NCBI RefSeq assembly: GCF_920984675.1
Contig: NZ_CAKLBV010000018.1
Location: 1 to 64,000, forward strand
DNA length: 64,000 bases
Direction of reading: 5' to 3'
Source of the DNA: Methylobacterium sp. Leaf118
Lineage (GTDB): Bacteria > Pseudomonadota > Alphaproteobacteria > Rhizobiales > Beijerinckiaceae
Shown here: one piece after another, positions 1-8,772 of the stretch
How the letters are laid out: each line of letters begins with the position of its first letter
Position numbering within the stretch: the stretch's first letter is position 1
The notes under the pieces: model-generated
Databases searched by the model: none
What the model was told of the DNA's origin: nothing
The model's input: the letters and a program-made list of their open reading frames with translations, nothing else
Program-made: the position numbers and the translations under genes

Positions 1-1
1 G

Positions 2-2239
2 CGGGCCGAGCTCGCCCCGCCGGCGCAGGTGGCGGTGATCCTGCCCGAGGATCCGGCCCTGCAGGCGCAACTGGCCGACCTGTCGGCGGCGGATCTCGGC
101 GACGACGCGCGCACCGCTCCGCTCACCCCCCACCATCCCGCCTACGTCATCTACACATCAGGCTCCACCGGAACGCCGAAGGGCACCAGCCTGACTCATC
201 GCAACGCCGTCAACCTGATCGGCTGGGCGCACGAGGCCTACACCCCCGCGCAATTGCGGAACGCCCTGTTCGCGACCTCGCTGAACTTCGACGTCGCGGT
301 GTTCGAATGCCTCGTGCCCCTGCTCGCGGGCCATACTGTCCATCTCGTCGACAACGCCCTCGCGCTCGCCGCGATCGAGGCGGAGATCTCGGTCGTCAAC
401 ATGGTGCCCTCCGCCTTCGCGGCGGTGATCGATGCCGGACCGATCCCAGCCGGTGTCCGCACGATCAATTTCGGCGGCGAGACGCTCAAGCAGGATCTGG
501 TCGACCGCGTCTTCCGCGAGACCGGCGTCGCGAGTGTCTGCAACCTCTACGCTCCGTCGGAGACCACGACCTACTCGACCTGGATCGAGCTGCGCCGCGG
601 CGAGCCGCTGCGCGGCGCGATCGGGCGCCCGATCTGGAACACGCAGCTCTACGTCCTCGATGCGGCCCTGCAGCCGGTCCCGGTCGGGGTGGCGGGCGAG
701 CTCTACATCGCGGGCGCCGGGCTCGCCCGCGGCTATCTCAACCGCGCCGGCCTCACCGCCAGCCGCTTCATCGCCTGCCCGTTCGGACCGCCCGGGAGCC
801 GCATGTACCGCACCGGCGACGTCGTGCGCTGGCAGGAGCGCGGCACGATCGAGCATCTGCGCCGCGCCGACGATCAGGTGAAGATCCGCGGCTTCCGCAT
901 CGAGCCGGGCGAGGTCGAGGCGGTGCTGGGGGGGCAGGCCTCCGTCGCCGAGGCTTGCGTCGTGGTGCGGCAGGACCGCAACGGCGACCCCCAGCTCGTC
1001 GGCTACATCGTCGCGAAACCCGGGCTCGCCACCGAGACCGCCTTCCTGCGCCGCGCCCTGGCGGAGCGGCTGCCCGATTACATGGTTCCGGCGGCCATCG
1101 TCGTTCTGGCGGCCATGCCGCTGACGCCGAGCGGGAAGATCGATCGCCGGGCGCTGCCCGCGCCCGATTTCGTCGCCTCGAGCCGTCGCGCGGCCGCGGG
1201 CCCCGAAGAGGAGCGGCTGTGTGCTCTGTTCGCGGAGGCGCTCGGGCTCGATCGGGTCGGGCCCGACGACAGCTTCTTCGATCTCGGCGGGCACTCGCTG
1301 CTCGCCCTGCGCCTGATCGCGCGCATCCGCCAGGCCTTCGACGCCGACCTCTCGATCCGCACCCTGTTCGAGGCGCCGACCCCGGCCGGCATCGCCGGGC
1401 GCCTGAAGGCGGCCGGCGGCGACGCGCTCGACGCGTTCCGGGTCCTGCTGCCCCTGCGGGCGGGCACCGACGCAGCGGCGCTGTTCTGCATCCATCCGGC
1501 CGGTGGCCTCGGCTGGCCCTATTACGGCTTGCTGCCGCACATCCCCGGCCCGCGGGCGGTCTTCGCGCTGCAGGCGCGAGGCTTGAGCGAGCCGGGCGCC
1601 GCGCCGGGCAGCCTCCGCGCGATGGCGGAGGATTACGTCGATGTCCTGCTGCGCGCGCAGCCGGAGGGGCCGTATCACCTGCTCGGCTGGTCGCTCGGCG
1701 GCCACCTCGCCCATGCGATGGCGACGTGCCTGCAGGCGGGAGGCCGGACCGTGGCGACGCTCATCCTGCTCGACAGCTTCCCCTCCCAGCGGCAGGCGCC
1801 GTCGGAGGGGGAAAGCCCGGGTGAGCGCGACCGGCGGCATGCCGCGATTCTCGAAGGCGTCCTGGCCCTCGATGGCGACGCCACCGTCGCGGCCGCACTG
1901 CCCGGATTCGACGCGATCGACGCGGCGCATCGCGCGCGGATCCTCGAATCCTTCCGGCATGCGGAAGACCTCATCGCAGGGTTCGAGCCCGACATCTTCG
2001 ACGGGACGATCACCTTCCTCCGGGCGACCCGCCACAGGCCGGATCTGCCGGCGCGGAACCCGGACGATTGGCGTCCCTCTCTGCGCGGGACGCTCGACGT
2101 CCACGACGTCGACAGCCTGCACGACGATCTCCTGCATCCCGCGGCGCTGGCACAGATCGGCCCCGTGATCGCGCGGGCCTTGTCCGGCCCGTCCGTGAGC
2201 GAGCGGGAGGGGAACCAGCCGATCGCAACGAGGGCCTAG
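2..2239 (+). CDS. Nonribosomal peptide synthetase terminal module (A-PCP-TE), 5' partial
   Basis: The frame is open at the left edge, so the gene begins outside the window; a GTG at 29 is only an internal valine. The 745 visible residues hold most of an adenylation domain (about 1-385) with the core motifs [31 protein letters not shown] and the lysine motif [11 protein letters not shown] carrier domain follows with the phosphopantetheine serine in LGGHSLLAL, then a type I thioesterase (about 485-735) with GWSLGG. The thioesterase makes this the last, product-releasing module. By-eye specificity residues read roughly D-V-F-N-N-G-L-T-Y-K, resembling alanine/glycine codes; this substrate call is weak. 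MbtH lies 10 bp downstream. Confidence 0.93.
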   Translation, partial: RAELAPPAQVAVILPEDPALQAQLADLSAADLGDDARTAPLTPHHPAYVIYTSGSTGTPKGTSLTHRNAVNLIGWAHEAYTPAQLRNALFATSLNFDVAVFECLVPLLAGHTVHLVDNALALAAIEAEISVVNMVPSAFAAVIDAGPIPAGVRTINFGGETLKQDLVDRVFRETGVASVCNLYAPSETTTYSTWIELRRGEPLRGAIGRPIWNTQLYVLDAALQPVPVGVAGELYIAGAGLARGYLNRAGLTASRFIACPFGPPGSRMYRTGDVVRWQERGTIEHLRRADDQVKIRGFRIEPGEVEAVLGGQASVAEACVVVRQDRNGDPQLVGYIVAKPGLATETAFLRRALAERLPDYMVPAAIVVLAAMPLTPSGKIDRRALPAPDFVASSRRAAAGPEEERLCALFAEALGLDRVGPDDSFFDLGGHSLLALRLIARIRQAFDADLSIRTLFEAPTPAGIAGRLKAAGGDALDAFRVLLPLRAGTDAAALFCIHPAGGLGWPYYGLLPHIPGPRAVFALQARGLSEPGAAPGSLRAMAEDYVDVLLRAQPEGPYHLLGWSLGGHLAHAMATCLQAGGRTVATLILLDSFPSQRQAPSEGESPGERDRRHAAILEGVLALDGDATVAAALPGFDAIDAAHRARILESFRHAEDLIAGFEPDIFDGTITFLRATRHRPDLPARNPDDWRPSLRGTLDVHDVDSLHDDLLHPAALAQIGPVIARALSGPSVSEREGNQPIATRA

Positions 2240-2248
2240 GAGCGAAGC

Positions 2249-2467
2249 ATGGACGCGGCAGAGCCGGTGATCGACGATTTCAGCATGGACGGCACGCGCT
2301 TCGTCGTCCTCGTGAACGACGAGGGCCAATACTCCCTCTGGCCCGCGGCCAAGGCGATTCCCGAGGGTTGGGCGAAGACGGGGCCGAGCGGATCGAAGGA
2401 GGAGTGCATGGCCTATGTCGATCGCGTCTGGACCGACCTGGCCCCCCATTCCCTGACCCGGTCCTAG
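2249..2467 (+). CDS. MbtH-like protein, NRPS adenylation partner
   Basis: A 72-residue protein with the family pattern: a QYSLWP segment near residue 27, a PEGW segment near 40, and a C-terminal WTDLAPHS (the WTDxRP motif). MbtH proteins bind adenylation domains and support their folding or activity. The gene starts 10 bp after the NRPS stop with a GGAGCGAAGC ribosome-binding region, and ends 11 bp before the methyltransferase start, so co-transcription is very likely. Length is normal for the family. Confidence 0.93.
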   Translation: MDAAEPVIDDFSMDGTRFVVLVNDEGQYSLWPAAKAIPEGWAKTGPSGSKEECMAYVDRVWTDLAPHSLTRS

Positions 2468-2478
2468 AGGCGGAGCCG

Positions 2479-3093
2479 ATGGGCTGGTACGCGCGCTACG
2501 TCCTGCCGAAACTTCTCGCCTCCGCGATGCGGCAGAAGGATCTCGTTCCCTTTCGCAGCCGGATCGGCCGGGCTGCGACGGGGCGCGTCCTCGAACTCGG
2601 CATCGGGCCGGCCCTGAACCTCCCGTTCTACGGACCCGACGTGACCGCCGTCATCGGGATCGAGCCGTCGCGCGCCTTTCTCGACATGGCCGCGGAGGGG
2701 GCCCGGGGGGCCGCCTTTCCGTGCCGGCTGCTCGCGGCGCGCGGCGACGCCCTGCCGATCGACAGCGGCAGCATCGACACCGTGGTGACGACTTGGACCC
2801 TGTGCACGGTGCCCGACGCCGCGGCCGTGCTGGCCGAGGTGCGGCGCGTGCTGAGGCCGGGCGGGAAGCTCCTGTTCGCCGAGCACGGACGCTCGCCCGA
2901 GCCCTCGGTACGCCGCTGGCAGGACCGCTTGAACCCGGTCTGGCTGCATCTTGCCGGGGGCTGCAACATCAACAGGCCGATGCCCGCCTTGATCGAGCAG
3001 GCGGGCTTTTCGGTCTCCGATCTGTCGACCGGCTATGTCGGCCGGCCGAAGGTCGCGACCTTCATGTTTTCGGGCGTCGGAACTCCCCGCTGA
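2479..3093 (+). CDS. Class I SAM-dependent methyltransferase
   Basis: A 204-residue protein. The SAM-binding motif I (VLELGIGPALN) lies near residues 38-48, an acidic residue follows in GIEPSRAFL, and a motif IV-V region (TVVTTWTLCTVPD, then LRPGGKLLFAEHG) lies near 100-140. The overall pattern resembles the UbiE/METTL7 type of small-molecule methyltransferases. The ATG at 2479 follows AGAGGCGGAGCC 11 bp after the MbtH stop, so it is probably in the NRPS operon and may methylate the peptide product or a precursor. The substrate cannot be read from sequence. Confidence 0.85.
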   Translation: MGWYARYVLPKLLASAMRQKDLVPFRSRIGRAATGRVLELGIGPALNLPFYGPDVTAVIGIEPSRAFLDMAAEGARGAAFPCRLLAARGDALPIDSGSIDTVVTTWTLCTVPDAAAVLAEVRRVLRPGGKLLFAEHGRSPEPSVRRWQDRLNPVWLHLAGGCNINRPMPALIEQAGFSVSDLSTGYVGRPKVATFMFSGVGTPR

Positions 3094-3152
3094 CGGCGGC
3101 GGGAGCGGTCCGGCGGCAGGCCATTCGGGATCCGGCAACAGGACGGCAGGCG

Positions 3153-3878
3153 ATGGGACAGCGGATTGCCCTCGTGACGGGCGGAACCCGCGGGATCGGC
3201 GCGGGGATCGCGCGGCGCCTGCACGCCCTGGGCTACCGCGTCGCCGTCAACTACGCCCGCGACGACGCCACCGCCGCGCGCTTCGCGACGGAGACCGGTC
3301 TCCCGGTCTACAAGTTCGATGTCGGCGACGCCGCCGCCTGCGCGGACAGCATCGGCCGGATCGAGGCCGATCTCGGCCCCATCGACACCCTGGTGAACAA
3401 TGCCGGCATCACCCGCGACGGCGTCTTTCACAAGATGACCTTCGAGCGCTGGCAGGCGGTGATCCGCACCAACCTCGATTCCCAATATGCCTGCACCCGG
3501 CCTTTGATCGACGGCATGCGTGCGCGGGGCTTCGGGCGGATCGTCCTGATCGCCTCGCTGAGCGGCCAGATCGGATTGCCCGGCCAGACGAATTACGCGG
3601 CGTCCAAGGCCGGCGTGATCGGGTTCGCCAAGGCCCTGGCGCAGGAGAATGCCGGGCGGGGCATCACGGTCAACGTGGTGGCCCCGGGCTATGTCGCGAC
3701 CGACATGGTGAGCGCGCTGCCGGACCCCATCCTGGCGCGTCTCGCCGCGGGCATCCCGGTCGGCCGGATCGGCCAGGTCGAGGAAATCGCCGGTGCCGTC
3801 GCGTTCCTGGCGGCCGAGACGTCGGGGTTCATCACCGGCGCCACGCTCTCGATCAATGGCGGCCAGACCATGATCTGA
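3153..3878 (+). CDS. phaB: Acetoacetyl-CoA reductase-type SDR (PhaB/PhbB family)
   Basis: A 241-residue short-chain dehydrogenase. It has the N-terminal nucleotide-binding TGGTRGIG, the NNAG motif, a catalytic serine (IASLSGQIG) and the YAASK catalytic pair. The LPGQTNYAASKAG context and the C-terminal TGATLSINGGQTM are characteristic of NADPH-dependent acetoacetyl-CoA reductase, which makes (R)-3-hydroxybutyryl-CoA for polyhydroxybutyrate. The gene starts 59 bp after the methyltransferase and may be read with the NRPS genes. In that context a role as a ketoreductase for the peptide product is possible; family resemblance favours PhaB or FabG. Confidence 0.82.
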   Translation: MGQRIALVTGGTRGIGAGIARRLHALGYRVAVNYARDDATAARFATETGLPVYKFDVGDAAACADSIGRIEADLGPIDTLVNNAGITRDGVFHKMTFERWQAVIRTNLDSQYACTRPLIDGMRARGFGRIVLIASLSGQIGLPGQTNYAASKAGVIGFAKALAQENAGRGITVNVVAPGYVATDMVSALPDPILARLAAGIPVGRIGQVEEIAGAVAFLAAETSGFITGATLSINGGQTMI

Positions 3879-3991
3879 CCCGTGGGCCGGTCTCCGCCTC
3901 CTCGACGGGATGGTTCGACCGGCGGCCCGTGCCGCCCCCCCTCGGAGCGGATCGGGTACCCCCACGACCGACGCCCGCCTCGCGGCGACTC

Positions 3992-4095
3992 GAGCGCTCT
4001 CCGCCGAAGTGGAACCCGGTTCGGCTGAAGAGAGCGCGACACAACAAAGACCGAGAGCCGTGCTCACGTTTCAACGTGATCGGGCACGGCTCTAG
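3992..4095 (+). repeat. Dispersed two-hairpin intergenic repeat, copy A
   Basis: One of three copies of an element of about 104 bp (others at 30317-30418, minus, and 58745-58848, plus). The 5' half pairs GCGCTCT with AGAGCGC around an inner GCCGAA/TTCGGC. The 3' half pairs AGAGCCGTGC with GCACGGCTCT around an inner TCACGTT/AACGTGA with a 2-nt loop. It lies between phaB and sdaA. No open frame or transposase is present, so it is a REP/BIME- or MITE-like element. Confidence 0.88.
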
Positions 4096-4167
4096 GTGAA
4101 ATGCCCGCGCTCTTTCGCCATAAACGTCCGACGCCCTCACGGGGGCGGGCGAGGGGATCGGCGAGGG

Positions 4168-5532
4168 ATGATCAGCGTCTTCGACCTGTTCAAGATCGGC
4201 ATCGGACCATCGAGCTCGCACACGGTCGGCCCGATGATCGCCGCGCGCCGCTTCCGCGAACGGCTCGCGGGCGAGGCGACCGCGGTCCGGATCAGCGCCG
4301 AGATCTTCGGCTCGCTGGCCTGGACCGGCCGCGGCCACGGCACCGATGTGGCGATCTTCCTCGGCCTCCTCGGCCATGACCCGGCCACCGTCGATCCCGA
4401 CCACGTGGCCGCCTACGCGCAGGCGCTCACCGCGCGCGGCGCTCTCGACGTTCCGGGCGCGACCTCCCCCGTGGCCTTCGACACGGCGCGCGACCTCGTC
4501 TTCAACTTCACCGAGATCCTGCCGCGCCACACCAACGGCATGCGCTTCCGGGCGCATGACGGCGCGGGCGGCGTGCTGGCCGAGACGGTCTGCTACTCGG
4601 TCGGCGGCGGCTTCGTCGTGGACGAGGGCGAGCCGGAGGGCGGCGGGCTCGAGGCGCTGCCGGTGCCCCGCCCCTTCGCCAGCGCCGCCGAGTTGCTGGT
4701 GATCTGCGCCGAAACGGGCCTCAGCATCGCCCAGGTGCAGATGGAGAACGAGCGGGCGCTCCGGTCCGAGGCCGCGATCGAGGCCGGGCTCGACGCGATC
4801 CGCGACGCCATGCTCGCCTGCATCGAGCGCGGGCTGCGGATCGAGGGTGAACTGCCCGGCGGCCTCAAGGTCCGGCGCCGCGCCAAGCGGCTGCACGGGC
4901 AGCTCGAAGCGGCGCGGCTCACCAACAGCCGCCCGGCGCACGAGATCATGGACTGGATCAGCCTGTTCGCGCTGGCCGTCAACGAGGAGAACGCCGCGGG
5001 CGGCCGGGTCGTCACCGCGCCGACCAACGGCGCGGCCGGCATCGTCCCGGCGGTGCTGCGCTACGTCGTCACCTTCTGCCCCGGCTGGTGCGACGCCAAG
5101 GGCCGCGATTTCCTGCTGACGGCTTCCGCGATCGGGGGCCTCATCAAGCGCCGCGCCTCGATCTCCGGCGCCGAGGTCGGTTGCCAGGGCGAGGTCGGCT
5201 CGGCCGCCGCCATGGCGGCGGCGGGCCTCGCCGCGGTGCTGGGCGGCAACGCCCTCCAGGTCGAGAACGCCGCCGAGATCGCGATGGAGCACCATCTCGG
5301 CATGACCTGCGACCCGATCGGCGGACTCGTCCAGATCCCCTGCATCGAGCGCAACGCCTTCGGGGCCAACAAGGCGGTCGCCGCCGCCTCGCTGGCGCTG
5401 CGCGGCGACGGCCTCCACTACGTCACCCTGGACGAAGTGATCGAGACCATGCGCCAGACCGGCCACGACATGCAGGACAAGTACAAGGAGACCTCGCTGG
5501 GCGGCCTCGCCGTCAATGTCGCGGCCTGCTGA
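4168..5532 (+). CDS. sdaA: L-serine ammonia-lyase (iron-sulfur L-serine dehydratase)
   Basis: A 454-residue single-chain enzyme converting L-serine to pyruvate and ammonia. The start [19 protein letters not shown] is the canonical N-terminus of this family; the frame is open further upstream but that part is not conserved. An N-terminal beta domain precedes a catalytic alpha domain with [13 protein letters not shown]. Iron-sulfur ligands are expected in [12 protein letters not shown] and in [14 protein letters not shown] near the C-terminus. It appears monocistronic, preceded by repeat copy A. In a serine-cycle methylotroph it would connect serine to central metabolism. Confidence 0.95.
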   Translation: MISVFDLFKIGIGPSSSHTVGPMIAARRFRERLAGEATAVRISAEIFGSLAWTGRGHGTDVAIFLGLLGHDPATVDPDHVAAYAQALTARGALDVPGATSPVAFDTARDLVFNFTEILPRHTNGMRFRAHDGAGGVLAETVCYSVGGGFVVDEGEPEGGGLEALPVPRPFASAAELLVICAETGLSIAQVQMENERALRSEAAIEAGLDAIRDAMLACIERGLRIEGELPGGLKVRRRAKRLHGQLEAARLTNSRPAHEIMDWISLFALAVNEENAAGGRVVTAPTNGAAGIVPAVLRYVVTFCPGWCDAKGRDFLLTASAIGGLIKRRASISGAEVGCQGEVGSAAAMAAAGLAAVLGGNALQVENAAEIAMEHHLGMTCDPIGGLVQIPCIERNAFGANKAVAAASLALRGDGLHYVTLDEVIETMRQTGHDMQDKYKETSLGGLAVNVAAC

Positions 5533-5755
5533 GGCGGGCGGCGCGGCGAGGGAGACGGGGTAGGGGAGGTTCGGCAGGGGAGGCGGCGTCCCGTCGCGCC
5601 TGGGCCCTCCAAGGCCCGAGGCCCGATCCGGCCCTCTGAGGATCGCGGGCGCCCCCGCGCCGTCAGGCCACGCCCGATCGCGCGCCCGGCCCCTTGGATG
5701 TCGCGGCCGGCAGGGATACCGTATGCCTTAGGATCGTTCCAAGGAGTTGCCCGAC

Positions 5756-6217
5756 ATGGCGCGTCTGAACGTCAACGGCGTCCTGCGCGAGGTCGATGCC
5801 GAGCCGGACACGCCGCTCCTGTGGGTGATCCGCGAGCAGATCGGGCTCACCGGCACGAAGTACGGCTGCGGCATCGCCCAATGCGGCGCCTGCACCGTGC
5901 ATGTCGACGGCGCCGCGGTGCGCGCCTGCTCGGTCCCGCTCTCAGCGATCGAGCCGGGGCAGAAAATCGTCACGATCGAGGGGCTAGCGCCCGGCGCCGA
6001 CCATCCGGTCCAGCAGGCCTGGGCGGAGCTCGACGTGCCGCAATGCGGCTTCTGCCAGCCGGGGATGATCATGGCGTCGGTGGCCCTGCTGGCGCAGACC
6101 CCGCGGCCGAGCGATGCGCAGATCCGCGCCGAGATCACGAATATCTGCCGCTGCGGCACCTACAACCGTGTGCTCGCGGGCATCAAGCTGGCCGCCGAGC
6201 GCGGTCAGTCCGGCTGA
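5756..6217 (+). CDS. Molybdenum hydroxylase small subunit, (2Fe-2S) protein (IorA/CoxS-like)
   Basis: A 153-residue protein with two [2Fe-2S] centres. The plant-type motif is GCGIAQCGACTVH followed by a cysteine near residue 60; the second centre is CGFCQPG (about 99-105) with CRCGTY near 137. The ATG at 5756 follows AAGGAG by 9 bp. It would carry electrons from the molybdopterin subunit encoded 11 bp downstream. Length and order match isoquinoline 1-oxidoreductase/aldehyde dehydrogenase alpha subunits. The substrate is unknown. Confidence 0.92.
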   Translation: MARLNVNGVLREVDAEPDTPLLWVIREQIGLTGTKYGCGIAQCGACTVHVDGAAVRACSVPLSAIEPGQKIVTIEGLAPGADHPVQQAWAELDVPQCGFCQPGMIMASVALLAQTPRPSDAQIRAEITNICRCGTYNRVLAGIKLAAERGQSG

Positions 6218-6228
6218 GGGGAAGACCG

Positions 6229-8445
6229 ATGCGCGTCGATCGCCGAACCGCTCGCCACACTCTCGATCAGCCGACCGATCGGGGGCTTCGTCCGTCGCGC
6301 CGCGCCTGGCTGACCGGGGCCGGTCTCTTCAGCCTCGGCTTCCACATCCCGTTCCTCGCCCCCGCCCGGGCCGCCCCCGCCGCGGCGGAGCCCGAGGTGA
6401 ATGCCTGGGTCGTCGTGAAGCCGGACGACACCGTCGTGATCCGCATCGCCCGCTCGGAAATGGGCCAGGGCACGCTCACCGGGCTGGCCCAGCTCGTGGC
6501 CGAGGAGCTCGATTGCGACTGGGCCCGCGTCACCACGGAATATCCGAGCCCGGGCCGGAACCTCGCCCGCAAGCGGGTCTGGGGCGATTACTCGACCGGC
6601 GGCAGCCGCGGCATCCGCGAGTCGCACGAATACGTGCGCAAGGGCGGAGCCGCCGCCCGCGCCATGCTGGTCGCCGCCGCCGCCAAGGGCTGGGGCGTGC
6701 CGGCCGAGACGTGCCGCACCGAGCGGGGCGTGATCACCCATGTCCCCTCCGGCCGCACGACCACCTACGGGGCGGTCGCGGCGGTGGCCGCGACGATCGA
6801 GCCGCCGAAGGACGTGGTCCTGAAGGATCCCAAGGACTGGATCCTCGCCGGCAAGCCGCTGAAGCGCCTCGACACACGGCCCAAGCTCGACGGCTCCCAG
6901 GTCTACGGCATCGACCTGACCCTGCCCGGCCTGCTCAACGCCGCGATCCGCGACTGCCCGGTGACCGGCGGCAGCGTGACCTCCTTCGACGCGGCGGCCG
7001 TGTCCGGCATGCCCGGCGTCAAGCGCGTGCTGCAGATCGGCGACAGCGCGGTCGTGGTGGTGGCGGACACGTTCTGGCGCGCCAAGACCGCCCTCGACGC
7101 GCTGCCGGTCGTCTGGGACGAGGGCCCGAACGCGACGGTCTCCAGCGCGACCATCGCCGAGACCCTGCGCGCGGGGCTCGACGCGCAGGAGGCCTTCATC
7201 GGCAACACGTCGGGCGACGTGGCGGGCGCGCTGAAGGGCGCCGCAAAGGTGGTGGAGGCCGTCTACGGCGTGCCGTTCCAGAACCACGCCACCATGGAGC
7301 CGATGAACGCCACCGCGATCTGGACGGCGGAACGCTGCGAGGTCTGGGCGCCCACGCAGAACGGCGAGGCCGCGCTTGCCGCCACCGCCGAGGCCGCGGG
7401 CCTGCCGGCCACCGCCTGCGAGGTCCACAAGATCCATCTCGGCGGCGGGTTCGGGCGCCGCGGCGCCACGCATGACTGGCTGCGGCAGGCGGTGCTCATC
7501 GCCAAGGAGATGCCGGGCACGCCCGTCAAGCTGATCTGGACCCGCGAAGAGGACATGACGCACGGGCGCTACCACCCGGTCACGCAGTGCCGCATGCGCG
7601 CGGCCCTGGACAAGGACGGCCAGCTCACCGGCCTGCACATGCGGATTTCCGGCCAGTCGATCCTGGCCTCGGTCGCGCCCCAGCGCATGGTCGAGGGCCG
7701 CGACCCCGTCACCTTCCAGGGCCTCAATCCGGGCGGGCCGGAGGCGGCGATCGGCTACACGATCCCGAACATCCTCATCGATCACGCCATGCGCAACCCG
7801 CATATCCTGCCGGGATTCTGGCGGGGCGTGAACCTGAACCCGAACGCCCTCTACCTCGAATGCTTCATGGACGAGCTGGCCCACGCGGCCGGCCAGGACC
7901 CGCTGGCCTTCCGGCTCAAGCTCATGGGCCACCATCCCAAGCACCGCGCGGTGCTGCAGGCGGTGGCGGACAAGATCGGCTGGGATCAGAAGCCGCCGGA
8001 GGGGGTCTCTCGCGGCCTCTGCCAGACGATGGGGTTCGGCAGCTACGTGGCGGGCGCGGCCGAGGTCTCGGTCTCCGAGTCGGGCGCCCTGAAGATCCAC
8101 CGCATCGTGGCGGCGACCGATCCGGGCCACGCGGTGAACCCGCAGCAGATCGAGGCGCAGGTCGAGGGCTCCTTCGTCTACGGCCTGTCGGCCGCGCTCT
8201 ACGGCGCCTGCACCGTGAAGGACGGGCGCATCGAGCAGACCAACTTCGACAGCTACCCGGTCATGCGGATGGAGGCGATGCCGGCGGTCGAGACCATCCT
8301 GATCCCGTCGGGCGGCTTCTGGGGCGGCGTCGGCGAGCCGACCATCGCGGTGGCAGCGCCCGCCGTGCTGAACGCGGTCTTCGCGGCCACCGGCAAGCGC
8401 GTGCGCCATCTGCCCCTGAAGGACACGGACCTGCGCCGGGCATGA
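6229..8445 (+). CDS. Molybdopterin-binding large subunit, xanthine dehydrogenase family (IorB-like)
   Basis: A 738-residue catalytic subunit with a probable twin-arginine signal (SRRAWLTGAGLFSLG, about residues 23-37), so it likely acts in the periplasm. Molybdopterin-binding and active-site features include the GGGFGRRG motif near residue 405, and a conserved glutamate is expected in the C-terminal GGFWGGVGEPT. The family lacks the FAD subunit and passes electrons through the [2Fe-2S] partner to a cytochrome. The stop overlaps the start of the next gene, a c-type cytochrome (ATGA), suggesting translational coupling and a possible electron acceptor. The substrate is unknown; an aldehyde or N-heterocycle is typical. 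Confidence 0.9.
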   Translation: MRVDRRTARHTLDQPTDRGLRPSRRAWLTGAGLFSLGFHIPFLAPARAAPAAAEPEVNAWVVVKPDDTVVIRIARSEMGQGTLTGLAQLVAEELDCDWARVTTEYPSPGRNLARKRVWGDYSTGGSRGIRESHEYVRKGGAAARAMLVAAAAKGWGVPAETCRTERGVITHVPSGRTTTYGAVAAVAATIEPPKDVVLKDPKDWILAGKPLKRLDTRPKLDGSQVYGIDLTLPGLLNAAIRDCPVTGGSVTSFDAAAVSGMPGVKRVLQIGDSAVVVVADTFWRAKTALDALPVVWDEGPNATVSSATIAETLRAGLDAQEAFIGNTSGDVAGALKGAAKVVEAVYGVPFQNHATMEPMNATAIWTAERCEVWAPTQNGEAALAATAEAAGLPATACEVHKIHLGGGFGRRGATHDWLRQAVLIAKEMPGTPVKLIWTREEDMTHGRYHPVTQCRMRAALDKDGQLTGLHMRISGQSILASVAPQRMVEGRDPVTFQGLNPGGPEAAIGYTIPNILIDHAMRNPHILPGFWRGVNLNPNALYLECFMDELAHAAGQDPLAFRLKLMGHHPKHRAVLQAVADKIGWDQKPPEGVSRGLCQTMGFGSYVAGAAEVSVSESGALKIHRIVAATDPGHAVNPQQIEAQVEGSFVYGLSAALYGACTVKDGRIEQTNFDSYPVMRMEAMPAVETILIPSGGFWGGVGEPTIAVAAPAVLNAVFAATGKRVRHLPLKDTDLRRA

Positions 8446-8761
8446 GAGCGGCGGGCGCGGTCGTGCTGGCGCTCGGAGCCCTCGTCTGCGGCCCGGGGGC
8501 GGGCGGAGCGGAGCTGCGTCCGCCCCCGGGCGCCTCGTCCTGCACCGGCTGCCACGGCGAGGGCGCGGCCAAGGGCGCGGCCATGGGCGCGGCCATGGGC
8601 GCGGCCATGGGCGCGCTGGCCGGACGGCCCGAGGCCGAGATCGTGGCGGCGCTCGAGGCCTTCCGCTCCGGGGCGCGGCCGGCTACCCTGATGACCCGCA
8701 TCGCCAAGGGCTTCGACGCGGCCGAGAGCCGCGCCATCGCCGCCTGGTTCCGGGGACAGCG
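8442..8761 (+). CDS. fccA: c-type cytochrome (FccA/SoxE-like), C-terminal boundary disrupted
   Basis: Starts at ATG 8442, overlapping the previous stop. A Sec signal peptide (about residues 1-23) is followed by one haem motif, CTGCH, at about residues 33-37. The family Met ligand region reads ATLMTRIAKGF, and the natural end should be IAAWFRGQ near 8759. There is no stop codon there: the frame runs on, reading fccB out of frame, to the soxX stop at 10463, so the end given is where homology stops. A 12-bp unit (GGGCGCGGCCAT) is tandemly repeated near 8574-8610, giving a GAAM repeat beside the haem. Probable haem subunit of flavocytochrome c, or acceptor for the molybdenum hydroxylase. Confidence 0.72.
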
Positions 8762-8772
8762 CCGCGCCGACC

